Below are positions 31,796 to 40,830 of a stretch of DNA of 64,000 nucleotides, piece by piece. This DNA is from Mesorhizobium sp. GbtcB19. Its GTDB lineage: Bacteria; Pseudomonadota; Alphaproteobacteria; Rhizobiales; Rhizobiaceae. The DNA lies in assembly GCF_019091085.1 (NCBI RefSeq), contig NZ_JAGXJY010000002.1, forward strand, positions 345,683 to 409,682. Direction: 5' to 3'. The notes below the pieces were generated by a model, which was given only the letters and a program-made list of their open reading frames with translations, searched no databases and was not told where the DNA came from. A program made the position numbers and the translations under genes. The first letter of the stretch is position 1, and each line of letters opens with the position of its first letter.

Positions 31796-31809
31796 GCGGA
31801 GAATCAGGC

Positions 31810-33150
31810 ATGGCTTCGGCTGCTGAACAACTAGCCTCCAATCTCAATTTTGCGGCCTTCGCCAAGGCCGAGGATTTGAAGAAGCGCATCTGGTTCACCA
31901 TCGGCGCGCTGCTCGTCTACCGCCTCGGCACCTATATCCCGCTGCCCGGCATCAATCCCGACGCTTTCGCCCAGGCCTTCTCCTCACAGAGCAAGGGCGT
32001 GCTCGGCATGTTCAACATGTTTGCCGGCGGCGCCGTGCAGCGCATGGCGATCTTCGCGCTCGGCATCATGCCCTACATCTCCGCCTCCATCATCATGCAG
32101 CTGATGACCTCGGTCATCCCGACGCTGGAAGCGCTGAAGAAGGAAGGCGAGCAGGGCCGCAAGATCATCAACCAGTACACGCGCTACGGCACCGTGCTCC
32201 TGGCGCTGATCCAGGCCTACGGCATTTCGATCGGCCTCGAAGGCGGCAACGGCATCGTCAACGATCCGGGCATGTTCTTCCGCATCTCGACCGTCGTGAC
32301 GCTGGTCGGCGGCACCATGTTCCTGATGTGGCTCGGCGAGCAGATCACCGCCCGCGGCATCGGCAACGGCATCTCGCTGATCATCTTCTCGGGCATCGTT
32401 GCCGGCCTGCCGCGCGCCATCTCCGGCACGCTGGAACTCGGCCGCACCGGCGCGCTGTCGACGAGCCTCATCCTCGCGATCATCGTACTGGCCATCATCG
32501 TCATCGCGCTCATCGTCTTCTTCGAGCGCGCGCAGCGCCGCCTGCTCATCCAATATCCGAAGCGCCAGGTCGGCAATCGCATGTTCCAGGGCGACACCTC
32601 GCATTTGCCGCTGAAGCTGAACACCTCGGGCGTCATCCCGCCGATCTTCGCGTCCTCGCTGCTTCTCTTGCCGGCGACGGTCGCGGGCTTCTCGCAGGCG
32701 ACCAACCTGCCGGCCTGGGCAAGCACCATCCTGGCCTCGCTCGGCCACGGCCAGCCGCTCTACATGATCTTCTATGCGAGCATGATCGTCTTCTTCGCCT
32801 TCTTCTACACGGCGATCGTCTTCAATCCGAAGGACACGGCGGACCAGCTCAAGAAGCATTCCGGCTTCATTCCGGGCTATCGTCCGGGCGAGCGCACGGC
32901 CGAATATATCGACTATGTTCTGACGCGTATCACCGTCATCGGCGCCATCTACTTGGTGCTGGTCTGTTTGCTGCCGGAGTTCCTGATTTCGGCGACTGGC
33001 GTACCTTTCTACCTCGGTGGCACATCGCTTCTGATCGTGGTCAGTGTCACGCTCGACACGGTGGCGCAGATTCAGGGTCACCTGATCGCGCACCAGTATG
33101 AGGGCCTGATCAAGAAGTCGAAGTTGCGCGGGGGGAAGAGGAGCAGATGA
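31810..33150 (+). CDS. secY: Preprotein translocase subunit SecY
   Basis: 446 residues with ten predicted membrane helices. It starts with the cytoplasmic segment [26 protein letters not shown], then [11 protein letters not shown], the plug region with [27 protein letters not shown], and the C-terminal loop [21 protein letters not shown] where SecA docks. It is the channel core, partner of the SecE encoded at 2.6 kb. ATG follows AGCGGAGAATCAGGC. The stop overlaps adk (ATGA). Confidence 0.98.
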   Translation: MASAAEQLASNLNFAAFAKAEDLKKRIWFTIGALLVYRLGTYIPLPGINPDAFAQAFSSQSKGVLGMFNMFAGGAVQRMAIFALGIMPYISASIIMQLMTSVIPTLEALKKEGEQGRKIINQYTRYGTVLLALIQAYGISIGLEGGNGIVNDPGMFFRISTVVTLVGGTMFLMWLGEQITARGIGNGISLIIFSGIVAGLPRAISGTLELGRTGALSTSLILAIIVLAIIVIALIVFFERAQRRLLIQYPKRQVGNRMFQGDTSHLPLKLNTSGVIPPIFASSLLLLPATVAGFSQATNLPAWASTILASLGHGQPLYMIFYASMIVFFAFFYTAIVFNPKDTADQLKKHSGFIPGYRPGERTAEYIDYVLTRITVIGAIYLVLVCLLPEFLISATGVPFYLGGTSLLIVVSVTLDTVAQIQGHLIAHQYEGLIKKSKLRGGKRSR

Positions 33151-33737
33151 GGCTGATATTGCTTGGGCCGCCAGGAGCGGGCAAGGGGACGCAAGCACAA
33201 AGACTGGTAGAAAAACATGGCATACCCCAGCTCTCGACGGGTGACATGCTGCGTGCCGCTGTCCAGGCCGGAACCGAGGTCGGCAAGCGCGCCAAGGCGG
33301 TGATGGATGCCGGTGAGCTGGTCTCCGATGCGATCGTCAACGCCATCGTCGCCGAGCGCATAGATCAGCCGGATTGCGCCAGGGGTTTCATCCTCGACGG
33401 CTATCCGCGCACGCTGGTCCAGGCCGACGCGGTCGAGGCCATGCTCGCCGAGCGCGGCATCGCGTTGGACAGCGTGATCGAGCTCGTCGTCGACGATAGG
33501 GCGCTGGTCGGGCGCATAGTCAAGCGTGCCGAGGACGCCAAGGCGTCGGGCCAGCCGGTGCGCAAGGACGACAATCCCGAGGTGTTCGAGGAGCGTCTGC
33601 GCGAGTACTACAAGAAGACGGCGCCGCTGACCGGCTATTACTACGCCAAAGGCAGGCTCAAGACCGTCGACGGAATGGCCAGTATCGATGCGGTGACCGC
33701 GGAGATCGGCAAGGTGCTCGCGGCGGCGGCGAAGTGA
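33147..33737 (+). CDS. adk: Adenylate kinase (short-LID form)
   Basis: 196 residues. The P-loop is [12 protein letters not shown] and the AMP-binding segment is [10 protein letters not shown]. The [15 protein letters not shown] motif follows, and the LID region is the short, Cys-free type ([20 protein letters not shown]). It interconverts ATP, AMP and ADP. The secY-adk overlap is conserved in many bacteria. Confidence 0.97.
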   Translation: MRLILLGPPGAGKGTQAQRLVEKHGIPQLSTGDMLRAAVQAGTEVGKRAKAVMDAGELVSDAIVNAIVAERIDQPDCARGFILDGYPRTLVQADAVEAMLAERGIALDSVIELVVDDRALVGRIVKRAEDAKASGQPVRKDDNPEVFEERLREYYKKTAPLTGYYYAKGRLKTVDGMASIDAVTAEIGKVLAAAAK

Positions 33738-33747
33738 GCCGCACCGG

Positions 33748-33789
33748 CAATTGAAGATTGCGCTTGGCGACAATTGAAGATTGCGCTTG
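33748..33789 (+). repeat. 19-bp perfect direct repeat upstream of rpsM
   Basis: CAATTGAAGATTGCGCTTG occurs at 33748-33766 and again at 33771-33789, separated by GCGA (period 23). The second copy ends inside the -35 box of the promoter at 33787-33815. Confidence 0.9.
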
Positions 33790-33815
33790 ACTGGAGTGGG
33801 CCGTTGGGGTATGGC
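33787..33815 (+). promoter_or_regulatory. Candidate promoter for rpsM-rpsK-rpoA-rplQ
   Basis: TTGACT, a 17-base spacer, then TATGGC, about 155 bases before rpsM in the 232-base adk-rpsM gap. The boxes are good for an alphaproteobacterial housekeeping promoter. It would give the alpha genes their own transcription start. Confidence 0.55.
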
Positions 33816-33969
33816 GGCCCGTCTTCCTATCAGGCATGGACTTTGCTTGCCCTTGCGGGCAAGGCAGTCGCTTTGAACCAGGAAACTCCCGCAAGGGCCG
33901 GCCTCCACCGGACGCGGGGCAACTTCGACAGCGCCGGCTCGTCCGGCCCAAATGGAGAAAGAGAAGAAG

Positions 33970-34338
33970 ATGGCTCGTATAGCCGGCGTCAACATTCCGA
34001 CCAACAAGCGCGTCGTCATTGCGCTTCAGTACATTCACGGCATCGGCAAGAAGTTTGCCCAGGAGATCGTCGACAAGGTCGGCATCCCGGCGGACCGCCG
34101 CGTCAACCAGCTGACCGACGCGGAAGTGCTGCAGATCCGCGAGACGATCGACCGCGACTATCAGGTCGAAGGCGACCTGCGCCGCGAAGTCTCGATGAAC
34201 ATCAAGCGGCTCATGGACCTCGGCTGCTACCGCGGCCTGCGTCACCGCCGCTCGCTGCCGGTCCGCGGCCAGCGCACGCACACCAATGCGCGCACCCGTA
34301 AGGGCCCGGCCAAGGCGATCGCCGGCAAGAAGAAGTAA
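33970..34338 (+). CDS. rpsM: 30S ribosomal protein S13
   Basis: 122 residues from [26 protein letters not shown]. An ATG at 33952 (MEKEKK...) lies within the AGAAAGAGAAGAAG ribosome-site region and was rejected. The C-terminal tail [35 protein letters not shown] reaches toward tRNA in the P site. infA and rpmJ, which precede rpsM in many bacteria, are absent here. Confidence 0.97.
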   Translation: MARIAGVNIPTNKRVVIALQYIHGIGKKFAQEIVDKVGIPADRRVNQLTDAEVLQIRETIDRDYQVEGDLRREVSMNIKRLMDLGCYRGLRHRRSLPVRGQRTHTNARTRKGPAKAIAGKKK

Positions 34339-34340
34339 TT

Positions 34341-34441
34341 AGGGGAATAAGGGAGTAGGGGAGTAAGGCAGTAGGGAATAGTCCGAGAATCGGACCGCTA
34401 ATTTCCCTACTCCCTTACTTCCCTATTCCCCCACTCCCTTA
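34341..34441 (+). repeat. Long G-rich/C-rich inverted repeat between rpsM and rpsK
   Basis: The left arm (34341-34380) is a run of degenerate 7-8-base units such as GGGGAATAA, GGGAGTA, GGGGAGTAA and GTAGGGAATA. The right arm (about 34404-34441) is its imperfect reverse complement (TTTCCCTACTCCCTTACT...). A perfect GTCCGA-GAA-TCGGAC hairpin (34381-34395) forms the apex. The RNA could fold into a stem of roughly 38 imperfect pairs. The left arm also has five G runs within 40 bases, a possible G-quadruplex. Confidence 0.85.
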
Positions 34442-34497
34442 CCTAAGGTGGAGCCGCTGGCATTACGGCGGTGTAGAGATCAACTGAAAGGACTACC

Positions 34498-34887
34498 ATG
34501 GCCAAGGAAGCCGCTCGTGTTCGCCGTCGCGAACGCAAGAACATCTCGTCGGGCGTTGCCCACGTCAATTCGACCTTCAACAACACCATGATCACCATCA
34601 CCGACGCGCAGGGCAATTCGATCGCCTGGTCGTCGGCCGGCGCGCAAGGCTTCAAGGGTTCGCGCAAGTCGACCCCGTTCGCCGCCCAGATGGCGGCTGA
34701 AGACGTCGCCAAGAAGGCGCAGGAACACGGCATGCGCATGCTCGAGGTCGAGGTCTGCGGACCCGGCTCCGGCCGTGAATCGGCCCTTCGCGCCCTGCAG
34801 GCCGCCGGCTTCACCATCACCTCGATCCGTGACGTGACGCCGATCCCGCACAATGGCTGCCGTCCGCGCAAGAAGCGCCGCGTCTGA
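34498..34887 (+). CDS. rpsK: 30S ribosomal protein S11
   Basis: 129 residues. [25 protein letters not shown] and [24 protein letters not shown] are the conserved platform contacts. The end [11 protein letters not shown] is typical. S11 lies near the Shine-Dalgarno helix. CTGAAAGGACTACC precedes ATG. Confidence 0.97.
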   Translation: MAKEAARVRRRERKNISSGVAHVNSTFNNTMITITDAQGNSIAWSSAGAQGFKGSRKSTPFAAQMAAEDVAKKAQEHGMRMLEVEVCGPGSGRESALRALQAAGFTITSIRDVTPIPHNGCRPRKKRRV

Positions 34888-34984
34888 TTTTTAAGCGCCG
34901 CGCGAACGCCAAGGCGTTCCTCCGCGGCTTTCCGTGTCGCCCGCCACGATTGGATGGTGGCGGGGCAAAGGAAGGAAGACATTT

Positions 34985-35995
34985 ATGATCCAGAAAAACT
35001 GGCAGGAACTGATCAAGCCGAACAAGATCGAGTTCTCGTCGAAGAAGAAGACGCTGACCACGCTGGTGGCCGAGCCGCTCGAACGCGGATTCGGCCTGAC
35101 GCTGGGCAACGCGCTGCGGCGCGTGCTTCTGTCTTCGCTGCGCGGCGCGGCCGTCACCGCCGTGCAGATCGACGGCGTGCTGCATGAATTCTCGTCCATC
35201 GCCGGCGTGCGCGAGGACGTGACCGACATCGTGCTCAACATCAAGGAAATCGCCATCCGCATGGAAGGCGATGGTCCCAAGCGCATGGTCGTTCGCAAGC
35301 AAGGCCCGGGTGCGGTGCTCGCCGGCGACATCCAGACCGTGGGCGACGTCGAGATCCTCAACCCCGACCACGTCATCTGCACGCTGGACGAGGGCGCCGA
35401 GATCCGCATGGAGTTCACCGTCGACACCGGCAAGGGCTATGTGCCCGCCGAGCGTAACCGCGCCGAGGACGCGCCGATCGGCCTGATCCCGGTCGACAGC
35501 CTCTACTCGCCGGTCAAGAAGGTCTCCTACAAGGTCGAGAACACCCGCGAGGGCCAGGTTCTCGACTATGACAAGCTGACCATGACGATCGAGACCAACG
35601 GCTCGATCTCGGGCGAGGACGCGGTCGCTTTCGCCGCCCGCATCCTGCAGGACCAGCTTGCGCTGTTCGTCAACTTCGACGAGCCGCAGAAGGAAGTCGC
35701 GGCCGAGGCGGTCACCGAGCTCGCCTTCAACCCGGCGCTGCTCAAGAAGGTCGACGAGCTCGAGCTTTCGGTGCGTTCGGCCAACTGCCTCAAGAACGAC
35801 AACATCGTCTATATCGGCGACCTGATCCAGAAGACCGAAGCCGAGATGCTGCGCACCCCGAACTTCGGCCGCAAGTCGCTGAACGAGATCAAGGAAGTGC
35901 TGGCGGCCATGGGCCTCCATCTCGGCATGGAAGTGCCGGACTGGCCGCCGGAAAACATCGAAGACCTCGCAAAACGTTACGAAGACCAATATTGA
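34985..35995 (+). CDS. rpoA: DNA-directed RNA polymerase subunit alpha
   Basis: 336 residues from [17 protein letters not shown]. An upstream GTG at 34934 would add 17 unrelated residues; AAAGGAAGGAAG before 34985 supports the shorter form. The N-terminal dimerisation domain has [20 protein letters not shown]. The C-terminal domain (about 255-336) has [26 protein letters not shown] and [10 protein letters not shown], which bind UP elements and activators. Confidence 0.98.
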   Translation: MIQKNWQELIKPNKIEFSSKKKTLTTLVAEPLERGFGLTLGNALRRVLLSSLRGAAVTAVQIDGVLHEFSSIAGVREDVTDIVLNIKEIAIRMEGDGPKRMVVRKQGPGAVLAGDIQTVGDVEILNPDHVICTLDEGAEIRMEFTVDTGKGYVPAERNRAEDAPIGLIPVDSLYSPVKKVSYKVENTREGQVLDYDKLTMTIETNGSISGEDAVAFAARILQDQLALFVNFDEPQKEVAAEAVTELAFNPALLKKVDELELSVRSANCLKNDNIVYIGDLIQKTEAEMLRTPNFGRKSLNEIKEVLAAMGLHLGMEVPDWPPENIEDLAKRYEDQY

Positions 35996-36099
35996 GCATG
36001 AATTCCAAGGATCGGCGGCGTGAGCCGCCCGATCCGACGGTCATGCGGAAAACCATCAGAGGCCGTGGCCTCTTGAACAACTGAAGAAGGAAAAGAGCC

Positions 36100-36531
36100 A
36101 TGCGCCACGGTTTCAAAGGCCGTCGTTTCGCCCGCAGCATCAGCCACCGCAAGTCGATGTTCGCCAACCTCGCCGTGTCTCTGATCGAGCACGAGCAGAT
36201 CGTCACCACCCTGCCGAAGGCGAAGGACCTGCGTCCGATCGTCGAGAAGCTGGTGACGCTCGGCAAGCGTGGCGACCTGCACGCCCGCCGCCAGGTGATC
36301 GCGCAGATCGGCAATGAAGGCGTCGTCAAGCGCCTGTTCGAAACCCTCGCCCCGCGCTACGCCACCCGCAACGGCGGCTACCTGCGCATCATGAAGGCAG
36401 GCTTCCGCAAGGGCGACAACGCCGCCATGGCGGTCATCGAGTTCGTCGACCGTGACACTTCGGCCAAGGGCGCCGGCGACCGCGCCCGCCTCGAGGCGGA
36501 AGGCGCCAATGAGGAAGCCGCGGCCGCCTGA
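36100..36531 (+). CDS. rplQ: 50S ribosomal protein L17
   Basis: 143 residues. [46 protein letters not shown] is the family start (36100-36237). Last gene of the alpha group; an intrinsic terminator follows 25 bases after the stop. Confidence 0.97.
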   Translation: MRHGFKGRRFARSISHRKSMFANLAVSLIEHEQIVTTLPKAKDLRPIVEKLVTLGKRGDLHARRQVIAQIGNEGVVKRLFETLAPRYATRNGGYLRIMKAGFRKGDNAAMAVIEFVDRDTSAKGAGDRARLEAEGANEEAAAA

Positions 36532-36556
36532 GGCCAGCGTTTTCGTCAATGACTTC

Positions 36557-36579
36557 AAGGGGCCTACGGGCCCCTTTTT
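36557..36579 (+). terminator. Intrinsic terminator closing the ribosomal supercluster
   Basis: An 8-bp stem, AAGGGGCC (36557-36564) with GGCCCCTT (36569-36576), closed by a TACG (UNCG-type) tetraloop and followed by TTTTT. It is a textbook rho-independent terminator after rplQ. The stem sequence is identical to that of the rpoC terminator at 14854. Confidence 0.95.
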
Positions 36580-36723
36580 GCATTTTGGAAGAGGTTCGAG
36601 CCGGGTGAGCGGAATTTCGCGCCCAGGCTCACGCTTTTGCGCGACAAGTGGCGCATTTGTGTGCATTAGCCTTTCATTCTGCACAATCGTCGGGACAATG
36701 GCGCCCGATCTGGAGGATTCGGA

Positions 36724-38211
36724 ATGCACCTCAAACGACTGTTTCTTGTTGCCGCGCTGGCCGTTTTCGCCGCGGCACCGGCCGCAAGACAGGCTTTTGC
36801 CGAGGATGCCGCCAAGCCGGCCGATCCGGGCCTCTCCGACGTGCTGACCGATCTGCTGCATGGCGTCGAAGGCGAGAACGGCACATCCGGCCCGGACAAG
36901 CGCGTGCCGTTCGGCCGCGAGGAGGTGCAGCTTTCCTTCGCGCCGCTGGTCAAGCAGACGGCGCCCGCCGTGGTCAACGTCTATGCCTCGCAGACTGCCA
37001 AGGTGACGTCGCCTTTCGAGGGCGATCCTTTCTTCGAGGAGTTCTTCGGCCGTGCCCAGCCGCGCGCGCAGTCTTCGCTGGGCTCCGGCGTGCTGGTCGA
37101 TCCGAGCGGCGTCATCGTCACCAACTACCACGTCATCAAGGATGCCGACGAGGTCAAGGTCGCGACTGCCGATGGCCGCGAATTCACCTCCAAGGTCATG
37201 CTCAAGGACGAGACGCTCGATCTCGCCGTGCTCAAGATTTCTGCCGACAAGCCGTTTCCGGTTATCGCCATCGGCGATTCCGACGCACTCGAGGTCGGCG
37301 ACCTGGTGCTGGCGATCGGCAATCCGTTCGGCGTCGGCCAGACCACCACCAGCGGCATTGTCTCCGCACTCGCCCGCAGCCATATCGGCGTTTCGGATTC
37401 AGGCTATTTCATCCAGACCGATGCCGCCATCAATCCCGGCAATTCCGGCGGCGCGCTGATCAACATGGGCGGCCAGCTGGTCGGCATCAATACGGCCATC
37501 TACAGCCGCAGCGGCGGCTCGATCGGCATCGGCTTCGCCATTCCCTCGAACATGGTGCGCGCCTTTGCCGACGCCGCCAAGGCCGGCCTCGACTTCTTCG
37601 AGCGGCCCTATATCGGCGCGGAGTTCGAACTGGTGACGCCGCAGATCGCCGAATCTCTCGGCATGGAGAAGCCGACCGGCGCATTGGTGTCGACCGTGGA
37701 CCCCGCCGGGCCCGCCGGCAAGGCAGGGCTGAAGCCGGGCGATGTCATTCTGTCGCTCAACAACACACCGGTCGAAAGCATCGAAGCGCTCGACTACCGC
37801 ATGGCGACGCTGTCGATCGGCACCAAGGCGACGTTCGCGGTGCTGAGCAAAGGCCAACAGGCGACAATGGAAATCCCGCTCGAACGCGCGCCGGAAGGCG
37901 CCAAGCCCAGCGAAGTCACCTTGCGTGGCCGCAGTCCCTTTTCCGGTGCCAAGGTAGCGGAACTGTCACCGAGGCTTGCCCAGCGGCTTGGCCTGCGCAC
38001 GGATATCAAGGGCGTCACCGTCATCGATATCAGCCGCGATTCGCCCGCCGCCGATTTCGGCTTCCAACCCGGCGATATCGTGCGCGAGGTGAACGGAACC
38101 ACCATCGACACCGCGGCGACGCTGGCCCAGATTGCCCAGCAGGACACGCGCTGGTGGCGCTTTACCGTCGAGCGCGGCGGGCAGATATTGCGCCAGGTGT
38201 TGCGTTACTAA
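36724..38211 (+). CDS. Periplasmic Deg/HtrA-family serine protease
   Basis: 495 residues. A Sec signal peptide (about 1-26, ending QAFA|ED) is followed by a trypsin-like domain with His136 (TNYHVIKDADEV), Asp166 (LDLAVLK) and Ser241 (NPGNSGGAL). Two PDZ domains follow (about 280-380 and 400-490; GDVILSLNNTPV and GDIVREVNG). This is the DegP/DegQ plan for degrading or refolding misfolded envelope proteins. Which Deg paralogue it is cannot be told. The two-PDZ form usually assembles into cages. It is the first gene after the ribosomal terminator, with CTGGAGGATTCGGA as ribosome site. Confidence 0.93.
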   Translation: MHLKRLFLVAALAVFAAAPAARQAFAEDAAKPADPGLSDVLTDLLHGVEGENGTSGPDKRVPFGREEVQLSFAPLVKQTAPAVVNVYASQTAKVTSPFEGDPFFEEFFGRAQPRAQSSLGSGVLVDPSGVIVTNYHVIKDADEVKVATADGREFTSKVMLKDETLDLAVLKISADKPFPVIAIGDSDALEVGDLVLAIGNPFGVGQTTTSGIVSALARSHIGVSDSGYFIQTDAAINPGNSGGALINMGGQLVGINTAIYSRSGGSIGIGFAIPSNMVRAFADAAKAGLDFFERPYIGAEFELVTPQIAESLGMEKPTGALVSTVDPAGPAGKAGLKPGDVILSLNNTPVESIEALDYRMATLSIGTKATFAVLSKGQQATMEIPLERAPEGAKPSEVTLRGRSPFSGAKVAELSPRLAQRLGLRTDIKGVTVIDISRDSPAADFGFQPGDIVREVNGTTIDTAATLAQIAQQDTRWWRFTVERGGQILRQVLRY

Positions 38212-38224
38212 GGCTGTCCTCCCA

Positions 38225-38264
38225 TTTGGAGCATGATCCCGCAAAGATAAGATCATGCTCCAAA
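38225..38264 (+). repeat. Rhizobial-type palindromic repeat, copy 5 (short form)
   Basis: Perfect 14-bp arms, TTTGGAGCATGATC (38225-38238) and GATCATGCTCCAAA (38251-38264), around CCGCAAAGATAA. It keeps the outer arms of the repeat family and has lost the inner core. It lies between the protease gene and rarA. Confidence 0.8.
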
Positions 38265-38298
38265 GAGGGATGGATCGCGGTTCAACCAAAAGACTTGC

Positions 38299-39609
38299 AT
38301 GGCCGATCTGTTCAGTTCCGATGAGCCGGAAAAGGCGCCGCCCGGGCGGCCGCTGGCCGACCGGTTGCGCCCAAAAAACCTCGGCGAGGTCGTCGGCCAG
38401 GAGCATCTGACCGGCCCCGACGGAGCGCTGACCAGACTGATCGATTCCGGCTCGTTGGGCTCCATGATCTTCTGGGGACCGCCCGGCACCGGCAAGACGA
38501 CGGTGGCGCGGCTGCTGGCCGGCGAGACCAATCTGGCCTTCGAGCAGATCTCCGCCGTGTTTTCCGGCGTCGCCGATCTCAAGAAAGTGTTCGAGGCGGC
38601 CAAGCTAAGACGCGCCAACGGTCGCCAGACGCTGCTCTTCGTCGACGAGATCCATCGCTTCAACCGCGCCCAGCAGGACGGTTTTCTCCCCGTGATGGAG
38701 GACGGCACGGTGGTGCTGGTCGGCGCCACGACGGAGAATCCGTCCTTCGAGCTGAATGCCGCGCTTCTGTCCCGCGCCCGCGTGCTGGTGTTCCGTTCGC
38801 TGGGCGAAGAAAGCATCGCCAAGCTTCTGGCGCGGGCGGAAGAAACCGAGGGCAGGGCGCTGCCGCTCGACGACGAGGCCCGCGCGATGCTGATCCGCAT
38901 GGCAGACGGCGACGGCCGCGCCTCGCTGACGCTGGCCGAGGAAGTCTGGCGCGCCGCCAAAAAAGGCGAAGTGTTCGGTCCGGAAGGCCTGCAGCGCGTC
39001 ATCCAGCGCCGCGCGCCGATCTATGACAAGGGCCAGGACGGCCACTACAACCTGATCTCGGCGCTGCACAAGTCGGTGCGCGGCTCCGATCCGGATGCCG
39101 CGCTTTACTACCTCGCCCGCATGTTCGATGCCGGCGAGGATCCGCTCTATCTCGGACGCAGGCTCGTGCGCATGGCGGTCGAGGATATCGGGCTCGCCGA
39201 TCCTCAGGCCCTTGTCATCGCCAATGCCGCCAAGGACGCCTATGACTATCTGGGTTCCCCCGAGGGTGAGCTCGCCTTTGCTCAGGCCGCCGTCTATCTC
39301 GCTACGGCACCGAAATCGAATGCCGTCTATAACGCCTTCAAGGCCGCGACCGCGGCCGCCAAGGAGTTCGGCTCGCTACTGCCGCCCAAGCACATCCTCA
39401 ATGCGCCGACCAAGCTGATGAAGCAGGAGGACTACGGGGCCGGCTACCGCTACGACCATGACGAGCCGGACGCGTTTTCAGGCCAGGATTACTTTCCGGA
39501 AAAGATGGGCCGGCACACTTTCTACGACCCGCCGGAACGCGGTTTCGAGCGCGATATCCGCAAGCGGCTGGAATACTGGGCAAAGCTGCGCAGCGAACGG
39601 AACAGCTGA
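38299..39609 (+). CDS. rarA: Replication-associated recombination protein A (AAA+ ATPase)
   Basis: 436 residues. Walker A is GPPGTGKTTVARLL (near 60-73) and Walker B is LLFVDEIHRFN. The sensor-1 region is VLVGATTENPSFELNAALLSR. The C-terminal domain has SDPDAALYYLARMFDAGEDPLYLGRRLVRMAVEDIG, typical of MgsA/RarA/WRNIP1, which acts at stalled replication forks with RecA and SSB. A GC hairpin, GCGCGACC/GGTCGCGC (39613-39632), follows the stop but has no T run. Confidence 0.95.
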   Translation: MADLFSSDEPEKAPPGRPLADRLRPKNLGEVVGQEHLTGPDGALTRLIDSGSLGSMIFWGPPGTGKTTVARLLAGETNLAFEQISAVFSGVADLKKVFEAAKLRRANGRQTLLFVDEIHRFNRAQQDGFLPVMEDGTVVLVGATTENPSFELNAALLSRARVLVFRSLGEESIAKLLARAEETEGRALPLDDEARAMLIRMADGDGRASLTLAEEVWRAAKKGEVFGPEGLQRVIQRRAPIYDKGQDGHYNLISALHKSVRGSDPDAALYYLARMFDAGEDPLYLGRRLVRMAVEDIGLADPQALVIANAAKDAYDYLGSPEGELAFAQAAVYLATAPKSNAVYNAFKAATAAAKEFGSLLPPKHILNAPTKLMKQEDYGAGYRYDHDEPDAFSGQDYFPEKMGRHTFYDPPERGFERDIRKRLEYWAKLRSERNS

Positions 39610-39792
39610 GTTGCGCGACCTGGCGGTCGCGCTCCATCGCTCGGCCTGCCGGCTGGACATGGAGCTGAAGTGGAGTGGCGCACTCCAAATATTGCGCTGA
39701 CAGGCCGCTCGGGCCCACGCACGGCATTGTGCCGGGAAACAAAAAATCTTATCAAGACGCACGGCTGGCGGGGGTCGCCGTGATTTTGGCTC

Positions 39793-40650
39793 ATGGAACA
39801 GGATCGCGCTCCCGCGCGAAAGACAATGACAAAACAAACTGTCAAGACGCTCCGCAAGGCTGCTATCGCGGTCGTGGTGCTCGCGCTCGCCTTCTATTTC
39901 ATCCCGATCCTGACCACGATCTGGGTCGTCTGCGGCCTGATCGACGTCATTCGCAACGACCAGAAGGACCGCAACCTGTTCGAGCGCTATTTCCTCGGCA
40001 ACGGCCTCTTCACCTGGCTGCTGTCGCCGTTCAACCTGATCGTCGACCTTCTTTGCTACCGCAACCCTGGCGTCTGGAAGCCCGAGCAGTTTCCCGAGGA
40101 CTATCAGCGCGAAATCAACGAAGTGCTGGGCGTGTTCAAGGCGCGCAAGGATGAGATCATCGCCGACATCGACGCCAATTTCGGCGCCGGCCGGCGCGGC
40201 ATGTATGTCTACCAGTGGTATGGCAAGCACAAGATCGACAACGTTCCCGAATTCAACAAGGACTACAAATACATCAAGACGATCGCCGTCTCGGTTTTCA
40301 GCAAGCGCGAATCGACGTCCTGGCATTTCGGTCCGCTGCGGCTCAGCCTGCGCATTCTCTACAATCTGATCCCGGTGAAAGCGGAGATCTTCGTCCAGTG
40401 CGGCAGCAAGAAGAACTACTGGTTCGACAATCCGCTGTTCATCTTCGACGACACGCTGTTCCACCGCTCGGTCAACGAGTATGACGGCCGCCGCTATTGC
40501 GTCTTCGTCGACATCATTCGCCCGTCTCCTTTCCCGGGGGTGATCGCGGGGCTTCTCGCCATCGTCTCGGTCAGCGTCGAGCGCATCAATTCCGTCTTCT
40601 ACAAGAACTGGAAGATGATCGGCTCGTCCAAGCCGAAAGCCGCCAACTGA
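39793..40650 (+). CDS. Membrane-anchored protein resembling the aspartyl/asparaginyl beta-hydroxylase (LpxO) family
   Basis: 285 residues from the first ATG; the ATG at 39826 (MTKQTVKTLRKAA, 274 residues) is an alternative, and neither has a strong ribosome site. A single N-terminal membrane helix (about 23-46, VVVLALAFYFIPILTTIWVV) is followed by a cytoplasmic domain. Near the end, WFDNPLFIFDDTLFHRSVNEYDGRRYCVFVDIIRP resembles the distal His/Arg region of Fe(II)/2-oxoglutarate dioxygenases such as LpxO. The proximal iron-binding HxD is not obvious (SWHFGPLRLSLR is the nearest candidate). A second hydrophobic stretch lies at about 248-265. It may hydroxylate a lipid or protein. Activity is unproven. 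Confidence 0.55.
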   Translation: MEQDRAPARKTMTKQTVKTLRKAAIAVVVLALAFYFIPILTTIWVVCGLIDVIRNDQKDRNLFERYFLGNGLFTWLLSPFNLIVDLLCYRNPGVWKPEQFPEDYQREINEVLGVFKARKDEIIADIDANFGAGRRGMYVYQWYGKHKIDNVPEFNKDYKYIKTIAVSVFSKRESTSWHFGPLRLSLRILYNLIPVKAEIFVQCGSKKNYWFDNPLFIFDDTLFHRSVNEYDGRRYCVFVDIIRPSPFPGVIAGLLAIVSVSVERINSVFYKNWKMIGSSKPKAAN

Positions 40651-40670
40651 ATTCGCATTCGGTTGTTATC

Positions 40671-40700
40671 TGGTTCGGCCGACATCATTCGGCCGAACCA
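40671..40700. promoter_or_regulatory. 12-bp inverted repeat before the GAF/Fis regulator gene
   Basis: TGGTTCGGCCGA (40671-40682) and TCGGCCGAACCA (40689-40700) are exact reverse complements around CATCAT. There is no T run. It may be an operator or a weak terminator. Two direct CGGATATA motifs follow at 40767 and 40781, 14 bases apart. Confidence 0.55.
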
Positions 40701-40830
40701 TCGAAACCCGCTCTTCAACCAACGTCCTATAGCGCCGATCGGCTTTGGCTGTTAAAAGCTTTCCATCGGATATATCCATACGGATATAACGACGAGCGGG
40801 GGGAGGAACCCGCTCGCTGGGAGGATCGGG

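Noticed and set aside
34341..34441. CRISPR array or tRNA-like element as an explanation of the G-rich/C-rich repeat
   Set aside because: The units are 7-8 bases without spacers and inverted rather than direct across the centre; no cas genes and no cloverleaf.
36648..38324. A 558-codon frame overlapping the Deg-family protease in another frame
   Set aside because: Arg/Gly-rich shadow frame; the protease frame has the catalytic triad and signal peptide.
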